A stretch of 64,000 nucleotides of DNA, taken from contig NC_086378.1 in assembly GCF_036588685.1 (NCBI RefSeq), positions 13,991,578 through 14,055,577 of the forward strand. Direction: 5' to 3'. This document shows positions 35,801 to 46,906 of this stretch, piece after piece. The translations under genes were made by a program, and so were the position numbers. Every line of letters starts with the position of its first letter. Position 1 is the stretch's first letter. Below the pieces are notes generated by a model, which worked only from the letters and a program-made list of their open reading frames with translations, did not search any database and was not told where the DNA came from. This stretch comes from Mytilus trossulus. Taxonomy: Eukaryota > Mollusca > Bivalvia > Mytilida > Mytilidae.

Positions 35801-36396
35801 AATAAAAATGTATACATGTATATGTTGTGGTGGTTGTTACTGTTCCCGTTTTGAAGCATAACCTTCCCTGCATGTGTTCAATTTGGGAACAATCCAACCA
35901 TAACCTTCCATGCATGAATTCAATTCAGGAACAATCCAATGATACTTGTACCACTAGTATAAATATTGCAGGAGAGACCTTTGGTTCCACAGAACACTTT
36001 TCAAGTTTTTTGCTGTTTGCTTATAGAGATGATTGAGTGCATTGCCAATTGTCTTTAGCATTTAAAATTATCGCTTTATCCAAGAAGGGTTGATGACTTT
36101 TAGATGACACGTTGATAAATAAACAAATTAGGAGTTGTATCATATTTATCTTTTCACACTTAGTCATGGAAAGTGAAATTATTGTTTTAATTTGAAAAGT
36201 GCATTCAGTGAAAGTCCTTGATAACTGATTGATTTAATTATGTGATAATGTTGTTATAGTTTTTCTTTTGTTATTTTCAGCATTTGCACCACTTCTGCGA
36301 TTGAGTCCACCCCCAAGTGATAAAGATTATTATTTCAATTTAGACGATTCTGAAGGAGCATGTGATCTGTTTGATGTGCCTTTATTAACCATGTGA
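20838..36396 (+). CDS. E2F4/5: E2F4/5-type transcription factor (ten exons, complete)
   Basis: This is a cell-cycle transcription factor that binds DNA as a heterodimer with DP and is held in repressor complexes by pocket proteins (p107/p130). Exons: 20838-20963, 27697-27806, 28587-28634, 29140-29289, 31070-31178, 31574-31759, 33001-33133, 33475-33534, 35661-35705, 36281-36396; phases join exactly into 360 residues. The winged-helix DNA-binding domain spans about 13-79 ([34 protein letters not shown] at 53-67). The leucine-zipper and marked-box dimerisation region runs about 103-205 ([33 protein letters not shown]). A Pro/Ser-rich linker follows. The C-terminus keeps the pocket-binding and activation motif, [17 protein letters not shown] (338-354). 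It resembles vertebrate E2F4 and E2F5 equally and lacks the cyclin-A-binding N-terminus of E2F1-3. Start ATG context ACCATGG. Exons 3, 8 and 9 can each be skipped in frame. Confidence 0.96.
21751..22445. mobile_element. inverted-repeat element in E2F4/5 intron 1
   Basis: The left end (TTGTTGCTAACGTCACGTC near 21757) and right end (GACGTAACGTTAGC-like, TCACGTTAGCAACATG near 22430) are inverted copies, and the words GTTGCTAAYGTTAC, CACGTGAGCAACAT and CCGTCCA recur inside. This looks like a non-autonomous DNA transposon of about 0.7 kb. Exact ends and target duplication are not resolved. Confidence 0.6.
23230..24655. repeat. left CGATCG-rich subterminal array
   Basis: About thirteen units of roughly 95-115 bp. 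Each has GTTGCACGATCGTATCGATC, then GTATTCAATCGTTACGATTG, GCCACAGTTGATCAATTTAA and CAACTCAGTCAACTCTATTT. Units are full of palindromes (ACGATCGT, ATCGAT, CGATCG, TTGATCAA). A block of about 290 bp is repeated almost unchanged (about 23580-23870 and 24145-24435), showing recent expansion. Open frames across it only reflect the unit. Confidence 0.93.
24656..25104. repeat. spacer with TA microsatellites and an RNA-like hairpin
   Basis: Inside the 4-kb element. It contains two (TA)n tracts (about 24677-24692 and 25072-25088). At about 24958-25003 lies CACGCCCGATGAAGC, a short loop, TTAGCGAAATATTGCGTG. CACGC and GCGTG can pair, and GCTAA can pair with TTAGC. The unpaired GATGA and GAAA words resemble a hammerhead-ribozyme core, but the helix layout does not fit one well. 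Confidence 0.5.
25105..25315. repeat. ~22-bp CTCAGTGTGT array
   Basis: Roughly nine imperfect units of TTCTCAGTGTGTAATTTTTA, spaced 21-28 bp. It lies within the 4-kb element between its left array and the longer-unit array. Confidence 0.9.
25395..26240. repeat. ~145-bp degenerate repeat with CCCTAACC words
   Basis: About six diverged units with ACACAGCCTACGGCGCTAGA, ACAGTCTTACTATTACTCTA, a TAACCCTAACCTAAGT-like word and CTGATACAATAACATAGCCT. Each unit holds one to two CCCTAA-like words. These are isolated, not in tandem, so this is not telomeric repeat. Confidence 0.85.
26745..27115. repeat. right CGATCG-rich subterminal array
   Basis: Five units of about 82-90 bp with TTGATTGATTCGACATAT, GTTCAATCGTTATCGATCGT and ATCGTTACGATCGAGT. 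The motifs are related to the left array of the same element but the unit is different. It borders the right terminal inverted repeat. Confidence 0.9.
30265..31020 (+). mobile_element. retroelement 3' fragment, copy 1, in E2F4/5 intron 4
   Basis: It begins with the frame [20 protein letters not shown] then stop, followed by about 690 bp of non-coding tail with GACATCAGACTTCTCTTGAA, TGCGCCTGTCCCAAGTCAGG, GGGCCAGCTGAAGGACGCCT and TCGGGTTGTTGTCTCTTTGA. The same protein tail and the same non-coding order occur inverted at 43262-43990 and 59622-60601. The short coding tail looks like the C-terminus of a reverse-transcriptase-type protein; the clade cannot be told. It ends about 50 bp before E2F4/5 exon 5. 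Confidence 0.8.
33838..34215. repeat. dispersed repeat with an internal ~170-bp duplication
   Basis: In E2F4/5 intron 8. GTCCGTGCATTWACKCATGA, TTTTAATATGTTGTTACTGA, TTCAATAATGATGATTTTGA and CAGGAGTTATGGTTCTTG each occur twice, about 165-175 bp apart. The edges read CCGGATTTTTGTGACA and its reverse-complement-like AAATCCGGTTTGCTGTCGTT-GTGACAG, so the whole may be one inverted-end element. Confidence 0.7.
34262..35000. repeat. ~195-bp tandem repeat, four units, in E2F4/5 intron 8
   Basis: Units start CATTCACTCTGTGGTTAAAG or similar, then AACTATACTGGATTACTWCC, TTGGACAGAAGCTTGTTTAT, GATCATAAGATAGTATCCAG and AAGTAAATTTTGTAAAAATA. The first unit is preceded by GTCGGCGGCGGCGGCGTCC and a GTCGAGCC...GACTTTAGTCG segment. 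Units 1-3 are full; the fourth is cut short near 34980. Confidence 0.85.
35416..35561. repeat. near-perfect 60-bp hairpin in E2F4/5 intron 8
   Basis: The left arm 35416-35475 and right arm 35502-35561 are reverse complements with only about two mismatches, around a 26-bp loop. Words: AATGACTGTAATATTTTTTC, GAAGAAATAACATAAAAAAT and GTGGTGCAC. It sits about 100 bp upstream of the 45-nt exon 9 and would form a strong stem in the pre-mRNA. It may be a MITE or the fused ends of a larger repeat. Confidence 0.9.
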
Positions 36397-38035
36397 TAAT
36401 TAGAACTACCTCATTACGTGTAGATTTAGTGCTATTATATTATATACCACTGCTAAAAATTAGAACCTCATTAATGCTATTAAATAAGGGTGTGTGTTTT
36501 AATGTACGGAAAATGTGATCAGTGAAGTATTAAGGAGGTTTTATATTTTATAAGTGGTAAATTCTTAAATGCAGACAGTTACCAGGATTTGAAATATGTT
36601 TTTGAACAAACTCATACAACTTCACCTATCATTTGACAAACAAAAGCAAATGAATATTTTGAAACTCACATATGATATTTTTATAACAATACTTGAGCCC
36701 TGAAATAGGATAAATATGTATTGATCATTGGTTACATGCATAAGAGTCGGGACCAACTTTCATATTTTCTTCCTGACATGCACTGTAGTCGGGATGGCAA
36801 CTTTGGATATAGAAATGTAACCATTTATCTTGTAAACACAAAAGGCTACTCATACATTTCTGGACATCAGTTTATAATCAATACTAGTACAATAGATCTT
36901 TAAATGTACAGTTTTGATTTATTCTATATTATTTTCAATAATTTGTATACAACTTTCATGATTTAGAACTTGTCTTTATCTGTTTAATTATGCCAGACGT
37001 TGTTGTCCTTTAATATGGGAAATGATTTGTCTTGAGTGAATTTCTTAATATGCCAAAGAACTACAGATTTTATAATTTGTCTAGGATGTTTGAGGATTCG
37101 ATTTCAACAGTTATAACAATAACAATTGATGTTAACCTGACTTAGAATGAGAATATTAAGTGCCATACTTGAGCTGTAATGTAGAGTAATAAGAAAGAAA
37201 AAAATCGTTAGATTTGACAGGGGCAAACATAAAGACCTACATTAAAATTATAGTAAGTTTTCACATTGAATCAAGTTAAGAGATATTTCATGCTGTGATA
37301 ATGTAACTAGAGGCTTTCATTTAAATTAAGTACAAAAGAGTCCAATATTTACAGAAATTTTTATTCAAGCATTTATTCATAGTTCATTTGCATTTTATAT
37401 CCACTTTGTGTTTGAGTATTTGCATTTGTGTTTGGTAAATATTGTGTTCAGTCACATGATGTAGACAGCATTAAACCTTCATTTCAACATTTATTTCATT
37501 TTAACTTTGTTTTGATTCTTAACACGTAAATTTTTGTATGGTGTCATATTTGGAAGGGTTTGCTTAGTTTTGTTTTCATTTTACAATTTTTCCATAGGAG
37601 ACTGGGATTTGATATATTTATTGTTCAGTAATAATTTGATGTGTATGGAATTTCATCTCACTATGGTGATAATCGTGATTTATAAATAACAAGATGTAAA
37701 TATTCATATTTATAAAACTAGTGAAGTTTGTGTTTTATGTTTATTTTTGATTTTAATGTGTTCAAAATTAATCCAAATAGATAATAATTGTTCTTTGGAA
37801 CTTATAAGTGAATAATTATGCTGTGATTTGAATATAAATAGTATACAAAAACGTCCATTTTTCGAGTGCTGCAAAAAAGATCAAGACCCAACAGACACTT
37901 GAAATGATGTCATGATTTAGATGTATATTTTCTTTCTGTATCAAATTTATCACTACAGAATATAGCTTTTGTATGATATGCTCTTTTTTTCTGACAAGCA
38001 TTTAAAATGAAAACTGTAATAGTCTTTCTAATAAA
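36397..38035 (+). other. probable 3' untranslated region of E2F4/5
   Basis: This follows the stop codon TGA at 36394-36396. It is AT-rich with no exon or repeat seen. An AATAAA at 38030-38035 is one possible polyadenylation signal. The end is a guess from sequence alone. Confidence 0.4.
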
Positions 38036-38887
38036 TGTTTATTTTATCTTTATGCTAAGGCAAAATGAATTTATTAAAGGTAGATTCTAATTTCTCACAT
38101 ATGAATGAAAATTTGTTAGCCAGATAAGTAATGTCTCATCTTTTCAAATTTCATTTTTCTTTTATTATTATTATTTTTATGATAAAGAGAGGCCAAATAT
38201 TTCTTGTTATAACAGAGATGATTTCAAAAATTATTTTCCATTTGAAAAAACATATTAAAGAGAGATTCACTTTAGCAGTCACAATTATTTTTACAAAAGA
38301 AAGAAAATTGTTTTGTCTTGATTTCTTTAATGACTGAAAAAAAAGTTTAAATGGTCTCCCCTGAAAAGAGAAAGTGACAAAGTTTAGACAGTAGAAGATT
38401 GGTTGGACGTTGGTTTTCTATTCTTTTATTTTCGTTTTGCCTTATCATGACTTTCCTCACTATCTTCAATAATAGTTGTTAGAAATATATGTTGACGCCC
38501 ACCTGTGTACATTAGACCACACCCACCTGTTGGTTTGTTTGTTATATTATGTTTACTGTTATATATGTAAATACAAGATGTAAACTAATTGTTACTTACT
38601 TGAAAAACTTGATGTATAAATTATGTTTTTTTTCCAATGCATAAGCAAACTTATGTATCGTTGGAACTTTTTATAAAAGTTCAATATGTTACACTTTCCA
38701 AAAATTATCTTATAATATACATTGCCAATGTTCTAACTTAGTGCTGATGCAAATCTCTTTTTGTGATCACATTAATGCTTACATGAAAATTGTAGGGCAT
38801 TGTAAACAGGGTTCATGTATTGAGTTGTCAATGTAACGAAATAAGTAGCAAAACTAACTTGAAAAAAAAAATGGCCGGTCAATCAAA

Positions 38888-39098
38888 TACTGTAAATTCA
38901 GAAATTATTGCGAGGTTTTTATTATTGCGAATAATGCGACAGAGTTGTAAACTCAATAATTAAAACTCGCACTTTGTAATATTTTAACTGAATTAATCAT
39001 GACTTTTCTCAAAATCATAAAAATTAAAATCGCATTCAAGTTTAAAAATGACAAAATCGCAATAATAAGTGCACGCAATAATTTCTGAATTTACAGTA
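38888..39098. mobile_element. MITE with CTGTAAATTCAG ends, TA-flanked
   Basis: Ends are TACTGTAAATTCAGAAATTA and TAATTTCTGAATTTACAGTA, a nearly perfect inverted repeat of at least 20 bp bordered by TA on both sides. The interior shares GCACGCAATAATTTCTGAAT, ACTCGCA and TTTCTCAAAATC with the copy at 2101-2293. Probably Tc1/mariner-type by its TA borders. Confidence 0.88.
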
Positions 39099-39829
39099 CT
39101 AGATTCAGAACATAAAACACCTGTTAATCCATTTTAACGTAAGCTTTATGAACAATTATACAATTATGAACTATTCATTCTGTTATAGGTCAATCAATAT
39201 TTGTTTTCATGCTTTTCTTCGGAAAGTGTGTTTATTTAGAAAAAAAAATGCCTTTTAGAGTGTTATCTGTTGAGTTAGAAAGGCTATGCTTTATTCACTT
39301 ATAAGGAATTAGTCTGAGATTAGTACTATAGGAACCATACTCATAGTTTAAAATGACCATACTTTTACATTGAAACGATTTTATGTTTATGTAAATGCTG
39401 CTGCAAATTAGACTACTCAAATGCTATATCATCTTGGTTTATAAATAATAGAACTTATAACTTAGTATAAATTTGTTAACTGCCTTTACACACATGTATA
39501 TGGAGATTTCAAAAATTAATTTGTTCCCTGTACCCTTCTTTGCTACACTTTCAGAGTGTTAAAATGTCCATATCATGCTGAATAGACATAAAGGTCTGTA
39601 AAAACCTTAACTTCAATTTTTTTCGGGGTAGATATTCTAATTAAGACAATTGGGGTTTAAAATTTTCTAATTAAAGTTTATGAGTAGGTTGCAACACAAG
39701 TATTTATTTTTTAGGCTTATCAATTTGGTGCAACATCAAATCATTTTTCATTAAAAAAAATCATGTTTAAACTTGTTATGTGTTTGTAAATCTAAAATGA
39801 TCAAGTGTTTTATGGTGATATTCACCCGT

Positions 39830-40225
39830 AAAGTAATCTGAAGAATAACTTTTCTGTGTGAAAAAAAATATTGAGCAAAATTTTAATTATTACTATAGTA
39901 TAGATTGGTCATACTTTTCTATGTGAAAAAAATATTGAGCAAAATTATAATTATTACTATATATAGATTGGTCATACTTTCTATGTGAAAAAAATATTGA
40001 GCAAAATTATTATTACTATAGTATAGATTGGTCATACTTTTCTATGTGAAAAAAATATTGAGCAAAATTATAATTATTACTATATATAGATTGGTCAAAC
40101 TTTCTATGTGAAAAAAAAAATTAGCAAAAATTTTAATAATTACTATAGCAAAGATTGGTCATACTTTTCTATGTGAAAAAAAATTGAGCAAAATATAATT
40201 ATTACTTTAGTATAGATTGGTCAGT
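39830..40225. repeat. ~60-bp tandem repeat, six units
   Basis: Units have GTATAGATTGGTCATACTTT, CTATGTGAAAAAAATATTGA and GCAAAATTATAATTATTACT, with spacing of about 57-63 bp because of small indels. No gene is close; E2F4/5 ends about 1.8 kb upstream. Confidence 0.92.
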
Positions 40226-40344
40226 TTATTTACCTAGTGTTCAATACATAATAGTTATGTACATATACTATTTGTTATTAATAAATAACAATTTGAAAGC
40301 ATCTATTTTTGTTTTTATTTAACCAAAACCATCACCATGTTGTA

Positions 40345-40500
40345 ATGTTGAGTTGGAGGAGATGTGGTGTGATTGCTTATGAGACAAGAGACCAAAGGAG
40401 ACAGATGTTTCAACTTATATGCATCCCTACAGACATTAACAATGAGCCAACTATACCACAGCATGTAGCAAGATATTAAAAGCCTAAGCATGAAAAAGGG
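40345..40500. repeat. dispersed GATGTGGT repeat, degraded copy
   Basis: GGAGATGTGGTGTGATTGC, ATGAGACAAGAGACCAAA, GACATTAACAATGAGCCAAC. The same words, in the same order, occur at 52388-52505 and 62868-62990, and inverted near 12910 and 50036. SINE-like in size and dispersal; no RNA polymerase III boxes were identified. Confidence 0.65.
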
Positions 40501-42508
40501 TAAAACAAATCAAAAGAGATAATGAACTAGGGAGTTGTAATCTTACTTTTCTATTTATAATTGAAAATAATTGATTTCAGTGCAAGACTTGTCAAAAAAA
40601 AAAGAATATACCTAACTACATTTTGGAGAAATGACACCTGTTCATGAACCTTCATTATATTTATATTCCATGGTTACCATCCCACTGAAACTTGTTATTT
40701 CACAAATCTACATTAAATGAATTTTGCATGTTTATTTTTGTTGATGAAATAGATTGAAGTGGCTATTCCTATTGGGACATTTTACTGTGAAAAAAAACCA
40801 TGTTTGAAGGTTGAAATTACTTGAAAGTAAGAGAACAGCTAGTGGAATAAATACGTTCTTATATACACATGCATAAAAACAACAATTTTCTTTTTTATCT
40901 CACCTTGTCCAAGGAACAGAGTGACCTTTCATCATGACATGTCATCATTATCTTTTATAAACTATTTTGCTGAATTTAACCAAACTTTGCCACAGTCTTC
41001 ATTAATGTATCTTGTTTTAATCAAGGAGTCTGGTGAACCCACCTACCAAACAACATGGCCAACATGGCTGAAATAGAACATGAGGGTTAAATGCTAGTTT
41101 ATTCAGGAAAACCACTGTAAGTAGAGAAAAACTGACAGGGTGAATGTTTAGAATTATGAAATTTACTAATTGTTCATTTACATCAAAACTATCTTGATTT
41201 TTTTACTGTAACAGTAGTTATAAACTGCATGAAAGCAAACATTTTGTGCAAAAACAAATTCGTCAGATCACTTTTAAACACAACTAAAAAAGGGATTTTT
41301 ATCATGAATATATTCTAGTTCACAATGTAGGTGAGTGTCCAATGTTGAAGATGCACATGGACCTATAGCTAGGTGAACAACATCTTCTTTTTAGAGCCTC
41401 TAGTTTAAGGGAAAACTAAATTCATATAATCTATTTTCCTTGAATAAAATCTGGCTGAAAACCTTAAAGTCTGTTCTGTTATAATCATTTTGCACATATC
41501 ATTCAAATATTTTAAAACAATGTAAATTCGTAATTTGTAATTCGTAATTTTGTCATATTTGAATGTTAAGGCAAAATAAGAATAGTTGGTATGCCCAGAG
41601 CTAGAAGGTTTAATTCCCAATGATAAATATAAATTATATTAGAAAGCATTATAAGAAGAATATCCATCTTCATAGTAAGGGGTACTCTTTGTTTTTTCAT
41701 GAACTCCATTTATTCACACTCACTTGAAAATTCAGATGAAACATTTGAATGTGTGTACTTTAAATCCACTCTAAAAACTCGCTTATATAATATTAAACAA
41801 TTAACTTAAACTTATCAAAATTGTCTGCAGATCTAGAGCTTTCCAAATAAAATCTGAAAGACTCTTTGAATTTCCCCCCCCCCCCCCCCCCAAGTCTAAG
41901 TCTTATAGTAGGCAAATCAGATGCATAGTTCTAGCTACTTACTAACGGAAAATTTATTAGTAATTTAGGAGGGTGTTGCATTAATCGAGAAAGAATGTTT
42001 TTGAACCGCTGAATTATTTTCATTCAAGAATGTCCACTTCAATAACCAAGTCCATATTATGCTTACCGCTCTTCCAATTACTAAGTACGTGGAACGATGT
42101 GGACATAAGCTATTTTGATTCAATCCAAAATAGTAACAAACTATTACAAAGAAAATCATTTTTCTGACTCTCATCAATCTAAAAAAGAAATGACAACTAG
42201 GCAGTAGCTTTCCGTGAAAACATCTCTGCTCAATTTGTGTGCAATGTTCACAAATTGTAACCATCTCTCCAGTCTTTGAAGTTTTGTCACATATGAAGAT
42301 CAAAACCATAGTACACAGTACTGGTAGGACCACTGCATGAAAGGTCAATTACAAACAAATATGTCGTCTTGTTCATTCGTTTAAGATGAAACTTTGCTGC
42401 GGATGTGTTATTTTCATATTTCTATTGTGAAATCGTTTGATATTAAATGCATTATAAAAATAACTTTATGCTTTAGCCAGTATTTATATTTAAACATTTG
42501 TTATCAGT
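40501..42508. other. gene-poor stretch with one possible cysteine-rich exon
   Basis: No firm gene. The minus strand at 42348-41965 holds an open frame with a hydrophobic start and a four-cysteine stretch, described under findings. A C-run of about 20 bases lies near 41874-41892. Elsewhere the sequence is AT-rich and unremarkable. Confidence 0.45.
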
Positions 42509-42624
42509 GGCGGGTCTAGACGGGGGATTACGGGATTTGACCACCTCTTTTTGGACGATCAATGCATCCCCCTTTTTCTCCAGGGTTGGGACCCTCCCTT
42601 TTTAATTGCTGGATCCGCCCCTGG
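42509..42624 (+). mobile_element. GTGGCGGATCCAG-type MITE, short copy
   Basis: The start CAGTGGCGGGTCTAGACG and end GCTGGATCCGCCCCTG form the family inverted repeat. The centre has GATCAATGCATCCCCC and CCAGGGTTGGGACC, matching 12018-12166 (GATCAATGCATTTG, CCCTGGGTTAGCATCC). Confidence 0.8.
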
Positions 42625-43261
42625 TCATCCATGCGAGTGTGCGAGCGTTCTACTCTTCACTTATAAAGGACGTGGCATAACAGCTATTACAGCATAAGAA
42701 CAAACTGCGAAAATCATGTAAAAAATGCATGGCTTGACTCACCAGTTTGATACGATGTACACAAAAAATATCATGAAGACAAATAGTACCAATCCAAGAG
42801 CTTAGTATTATACAGAAATCTTGAAGGTCAATAAAAACTCAACAGAAATTATGCCATCCCAGTAACTAAAGTAACAATATATATATATATACATCCAACA
42901 GATAATAGCATGAAGACGTCATAAAACAAATACAGAAAAGTATGATATGATTAAAAAAAAGTCATTGTGTTATGCCTACGGTACATAATTTCGACACTAT
43001 GTATGAGTATACGTCCACATAAGTATAGCAACACATATTTACTTATATTTAGATTTGATAAAAACTGAATCAATTTTACTACCGATGAAAACACCTTATT
43101 GTGGTGTTATAGTGATATCATGCAATAATAAGTAGTTTCGACAAAGGACCAATAAGTACTTGGATCGTTTTTAGTATACTACGACCGTGCTTAATAATCA
43201 ACACTACCGTAACACTAAGATAATACTAATACAAACAACATTGTTTTGTAGAGTCCATTTT

Positions 43262-43990
43262 AAGACGTCTTCTTAGTGTTTCAATTGAGAATGGAAATGG
43301 GTAATGTGGTCAAAGCGACAAGTTAACAACTCAATATATACTAGTTCAGTGATAATGGACGTCATACTAAACTCCGAATCATACACAAGAAACTAAATTT
43401 AAAATCATACAATCAACAAAGGCCAGAGGATCCTGACTTGGTCCTGACTTGGGACAGGCGCAAAATTGCGGCGGGGTTAAACATGTTTTTTTGAGATCTC
43501 AACCCCCCCCCCTATAACTCTAGCCAATGTAGAAAAAACAAACGCATAACAATATGCACAGTAAAACGCAGTTTAAGAGAAGTCCGAGTCCTATGTCAGA
43601 ATAAGAAACAAAAAGAAAATAATCAAGATGACAATTATACATAAATAACTTCTAGCAGTTACTGACACGCCAGCTCCAGACCTCAATTAAACTGTTCGAA
43701 AGATTATGTCTTTATCATATGAATATCAGGCACAATCCCTCCTGTTAGGGGTTTAGTATTATACCATCATGAAATATATGAGAAGAACATAACCGTGTCA
43801 TGACAACAACTATTTTTAGAATAAATGTGATTAATTCATATGCAAAGACCCTATATATAATAAGTGAATCAATATTAAAGCCACAATATGCAATCTTTAA
43901 TGACCTGACAACAGTGTCATAACTAGCTCCCTTCTTAATAAGTCTGTTTAAAGGTTTTGTTAGCTACTAACTAGTATATACTAGTAAGAC
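43262..43990 (-). mobile_element. retroelement 3' fragment, copy 2
   Basis: This is an inverted copy of 30265-31020: CTGACTTGGGACAGGCGCAA, GAGATCTCAACCCCCC, AGTTCAGTGATAATGG and, at its far end, a minus-strand frame reading [20 protein letters not shown]. The GGCCAGC...GGACGCC segment of copy 1 is missing here, so the copy carries an internal deletion. Confidence 0.75.
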
Positions 43991-45930
43991 GCGAATGAAA
44001 GCGTATTCGGCTGATGGTGGGATGTTCTAAAACTTATGTAGTTTTTTTACTCATACGAAATATGGAATATGAAGTAATGCTTTGATAATGGTTGGCTAGC
44101 TAACATTGCGGCTCTAGTGAGTATCACTTTTACCAAGCGAACAATACGGCAGGAAATCGTCTAAAAAGTCTGTTAAACTTTATGATGTGGGTCTCATTGG
44201 GGTCTAAGCGTGGCGCGGGATTGCCGATTTTTTTGTAAGCGTGACACGTGAAAGTCAAATTATTGTGGCGTGAAAACGGAAAATGAGGTCTTGCGGGACC
44301 CGGGAAATGACAAAAAAAATGAAAATTGCTTACGTACATAGTGTAAGCGGGATACGGGAATCAGCTGACAAAACAGTAAGCGGGATCCGGGATTGGAACC
44401 CCCCAAAGAGACATCTTATGATTGTGAGGTAATTTGCTGTTTGTTACCGTATATCAGAATCATACGACTTTTCACTTTTAAAACACATTGCATGACAGTT
44501 CCACTGAACTAATTAGAATGATTTGTATAGTAGTATGTTTTTTTTTGTATAAAATAAAGAATAGACATTGGGAATATGTCAGGGACAACAACCCGACCAA
44601 AGAACAATTACAGCCGACGATTAAATAATGTTTATCATTTTGCTTATTAACGTGCCACAGATCAATCGACTAGCATATATGTACGTGCCCGTACCAAGTC
44701 AGAAGCCATATCTGTGTCATTGGTTTTGTGCACGTTGAATTAAAGATAAAAGTAATAGGAAAATACGTTTTTGTTCTCTATAACTGGACGAAAAAAAAAC
44801 CCACTAGTTTCGCAATCTGATAATTTATGCTAGTAATCTACAGACAGATCATGCAACAGTCCAAGCTATGCTCTGTAAACGTATAAAGCTTGAGCAAATT
44901 TTGGATCACTGAGAATTTACGTATCACTTCTGAAACTATAAGGCTTTTTAGATGGTACATGTATATAAAATGAAGTGTTATATGTAATATCTATCAGTCC
45001 TCGGTCAATATTTAGTTTTGGGGATTTCTCGGAAAATTGTGGTCCAGTTGTAGAATGCTAACTAACAAATTAGATTGAAGAACATATATATACTGATTGA
45101 TCTTTTCTACATATGTAAGACAAGCTTTTGATGAGCAAAAAATATGAGCACGTCTAACGCGTTTATCACCTTTAAAAGTACGAAAGGAATCATTCATGTA
45201 ATTAGATGATTGTGCCGCGTATAGCCATAAGGAGTCGTTTGATTTTACAATGCATTGTTTAAACGTTGTCATTATTGACTGTTATGGATCAGATCACCCC
45301 TGTTAGAACAAAGGAGCTGGGATGTAATTATGATAAATGATACGGACCATTCATTAAATTGTAAAGAGAGATCATGCAATTTGTCCGCTTAAATCATCAA
45401 TACTTTAAAGGGACACTAGCTACGGGATGTATTAAAAAAAAAATCGAATTATGATTTTTTTTTTGAGTTTTTAAATGTCAGTATGGTTCATTTTTCAAAA
45501 TAAGCCAAGAAATATTGATGATGAATTATGCACTTGCAAGTGAATAATTCGACATCATTGAATCATTTTAATCTTAAAACTGAAATTAAACAGACCTATA
45601 AAAATCCAATTGCACGATTTTCAAGTGATATCTATTTATAAATGTATCTATATTTATGTTTATATCGCTTATATGGTCATCAGACGGTCAATTCGATAGT
45701 TGCTTACAGTCATCAGTCATCAGTTGCTTATCCGTGATATACTACAAAAGTAGCGGAAAGAATAAAGAAGAAAAGTTAGTAGAATACTAGATGGCGTCTC
45801 AGTAGACTAAACTGCACTCGAAACGAAGCTACATAGTTGAGCCCATGCCCTGTACACTTGTAAATTTAAGACTTTTTATGATTTGTATAATGTTTTTATT
45901 TGTATTGTAGTCCTGTAATTTTTTGTTTTC
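43991..45930. other. intergenic with repeat relics
   Basis: About 44150-44410 contains recurring GTAAGCGGGATNCGGGA words, a dispersed-repeat signature, and gives a Pro/His-rich minus-strand frame that I do not believe codes. About 44575-44640 has GACAACAACCCGACCAAAGA, a remnant of the retroelement seen at 59622. Other open frames are short and unsupported. Confidence 0.5.
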
Positions 45931-45949
45931 ATTTCAATGTTATATTTAA

Positions 45950-46640
45950 CTGTGCCATTAAAGTGCGAGGTTTGGCATGCCTTAAAACCAGGTTCAACCC
46001 ACCACTTTTATTCCCCTTTAAAAGTGTCCTGTACCAAGTCAGGAAGATGGCTATTGTTATAATATTGTTCGTTTCTGTTTTCTCTTATTTTTGAGATAAG
46101 ACGTGGCACGGTATTTGTCTATCCCATATTCATGTATTTGGTTTTGATGTTATATTTGTTATTCCCGTGGTGTATTGTCTGTTGCTTGGTCCGTTTCTGT
46201 GTGCTGTTGCGTTTCGGTGTTGTGTCGTTGTTCTCCTCTTATATTACTCAATTTATTTCACTTGACTGGGCGGAGTTTAACCGTTTCGCTCATAATAAAC
46301 CATTCCATCTATAGATAGGTGTTTCAGGATAAACTCATCAATGAAGTGTCCATTTATTCTTTTGTAAATCCCTTTGATGCACTGATAGGTGATTAGAAAT
46401 CAGTAATAACTATAACGGCTATCATCCTTATCACACACATCTTCAAATAGACTGTCCTTATGCAAATTAAAACGTAAGCTCCGCCCGATCAGTTGAAATG
46501 ACATTGGTAATATTTAATGCGTTTCCCTCAGTTTTGGTTGTTGCCCCGATTTTGTTTTTTGTCCATGGATTTTTGAGTTTTGAACAGCGGTATACTACTG
46601 TTGCCTTTATTTACATTGTTATAAATCAAATATGAGAAAT
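45950..46640 (+). repeat. dispersed repeat pieces (GTACCAAGTCAGGAA and GGTATACTACTGTTGCC types)
   Basis: GGTTCAACCCACCACTTTTA and CCTGTACCAAGTCAGGAAGA are matched at about 57192-57245. GAACAGCGGTATACTACTGTTGCCTT near 46582-46607 is matched at about 60907-60932. These look like the 3' ends of one retroelement family. They end about 270 bp before RBM42 exon 1. Confidence 0.65.
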
Positions 46641-46906
46641 TGAAAGGTAGCACCCCTTTAAACACAGAATATCACAATAGGAAATATGGGTTAAAAATGT
46701 TTTAAAGAAGGTCATTATGGTCATATATTGTATAAACATTTTATTATGGTATTTAGTTTGTTCGGAAATATGAATTCTTCGTCATTAGAGTGTTTTAACG
46801 GGCGCATAAACGTATGATATTCATAGATAAAAGTTGACATCGAACCAACCCAAAACGTTTAATTTGTTAAAAAATATATTGTTGATTTCTAACAAAACAA
46901 GACAAA

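Noticed and set aside
44130-44339. 69-residue Pro/His-rich minus-strand frame
   Set aside because: It is a by-product of the GTAAGCGGGATNCGGGA dispersed repeat.
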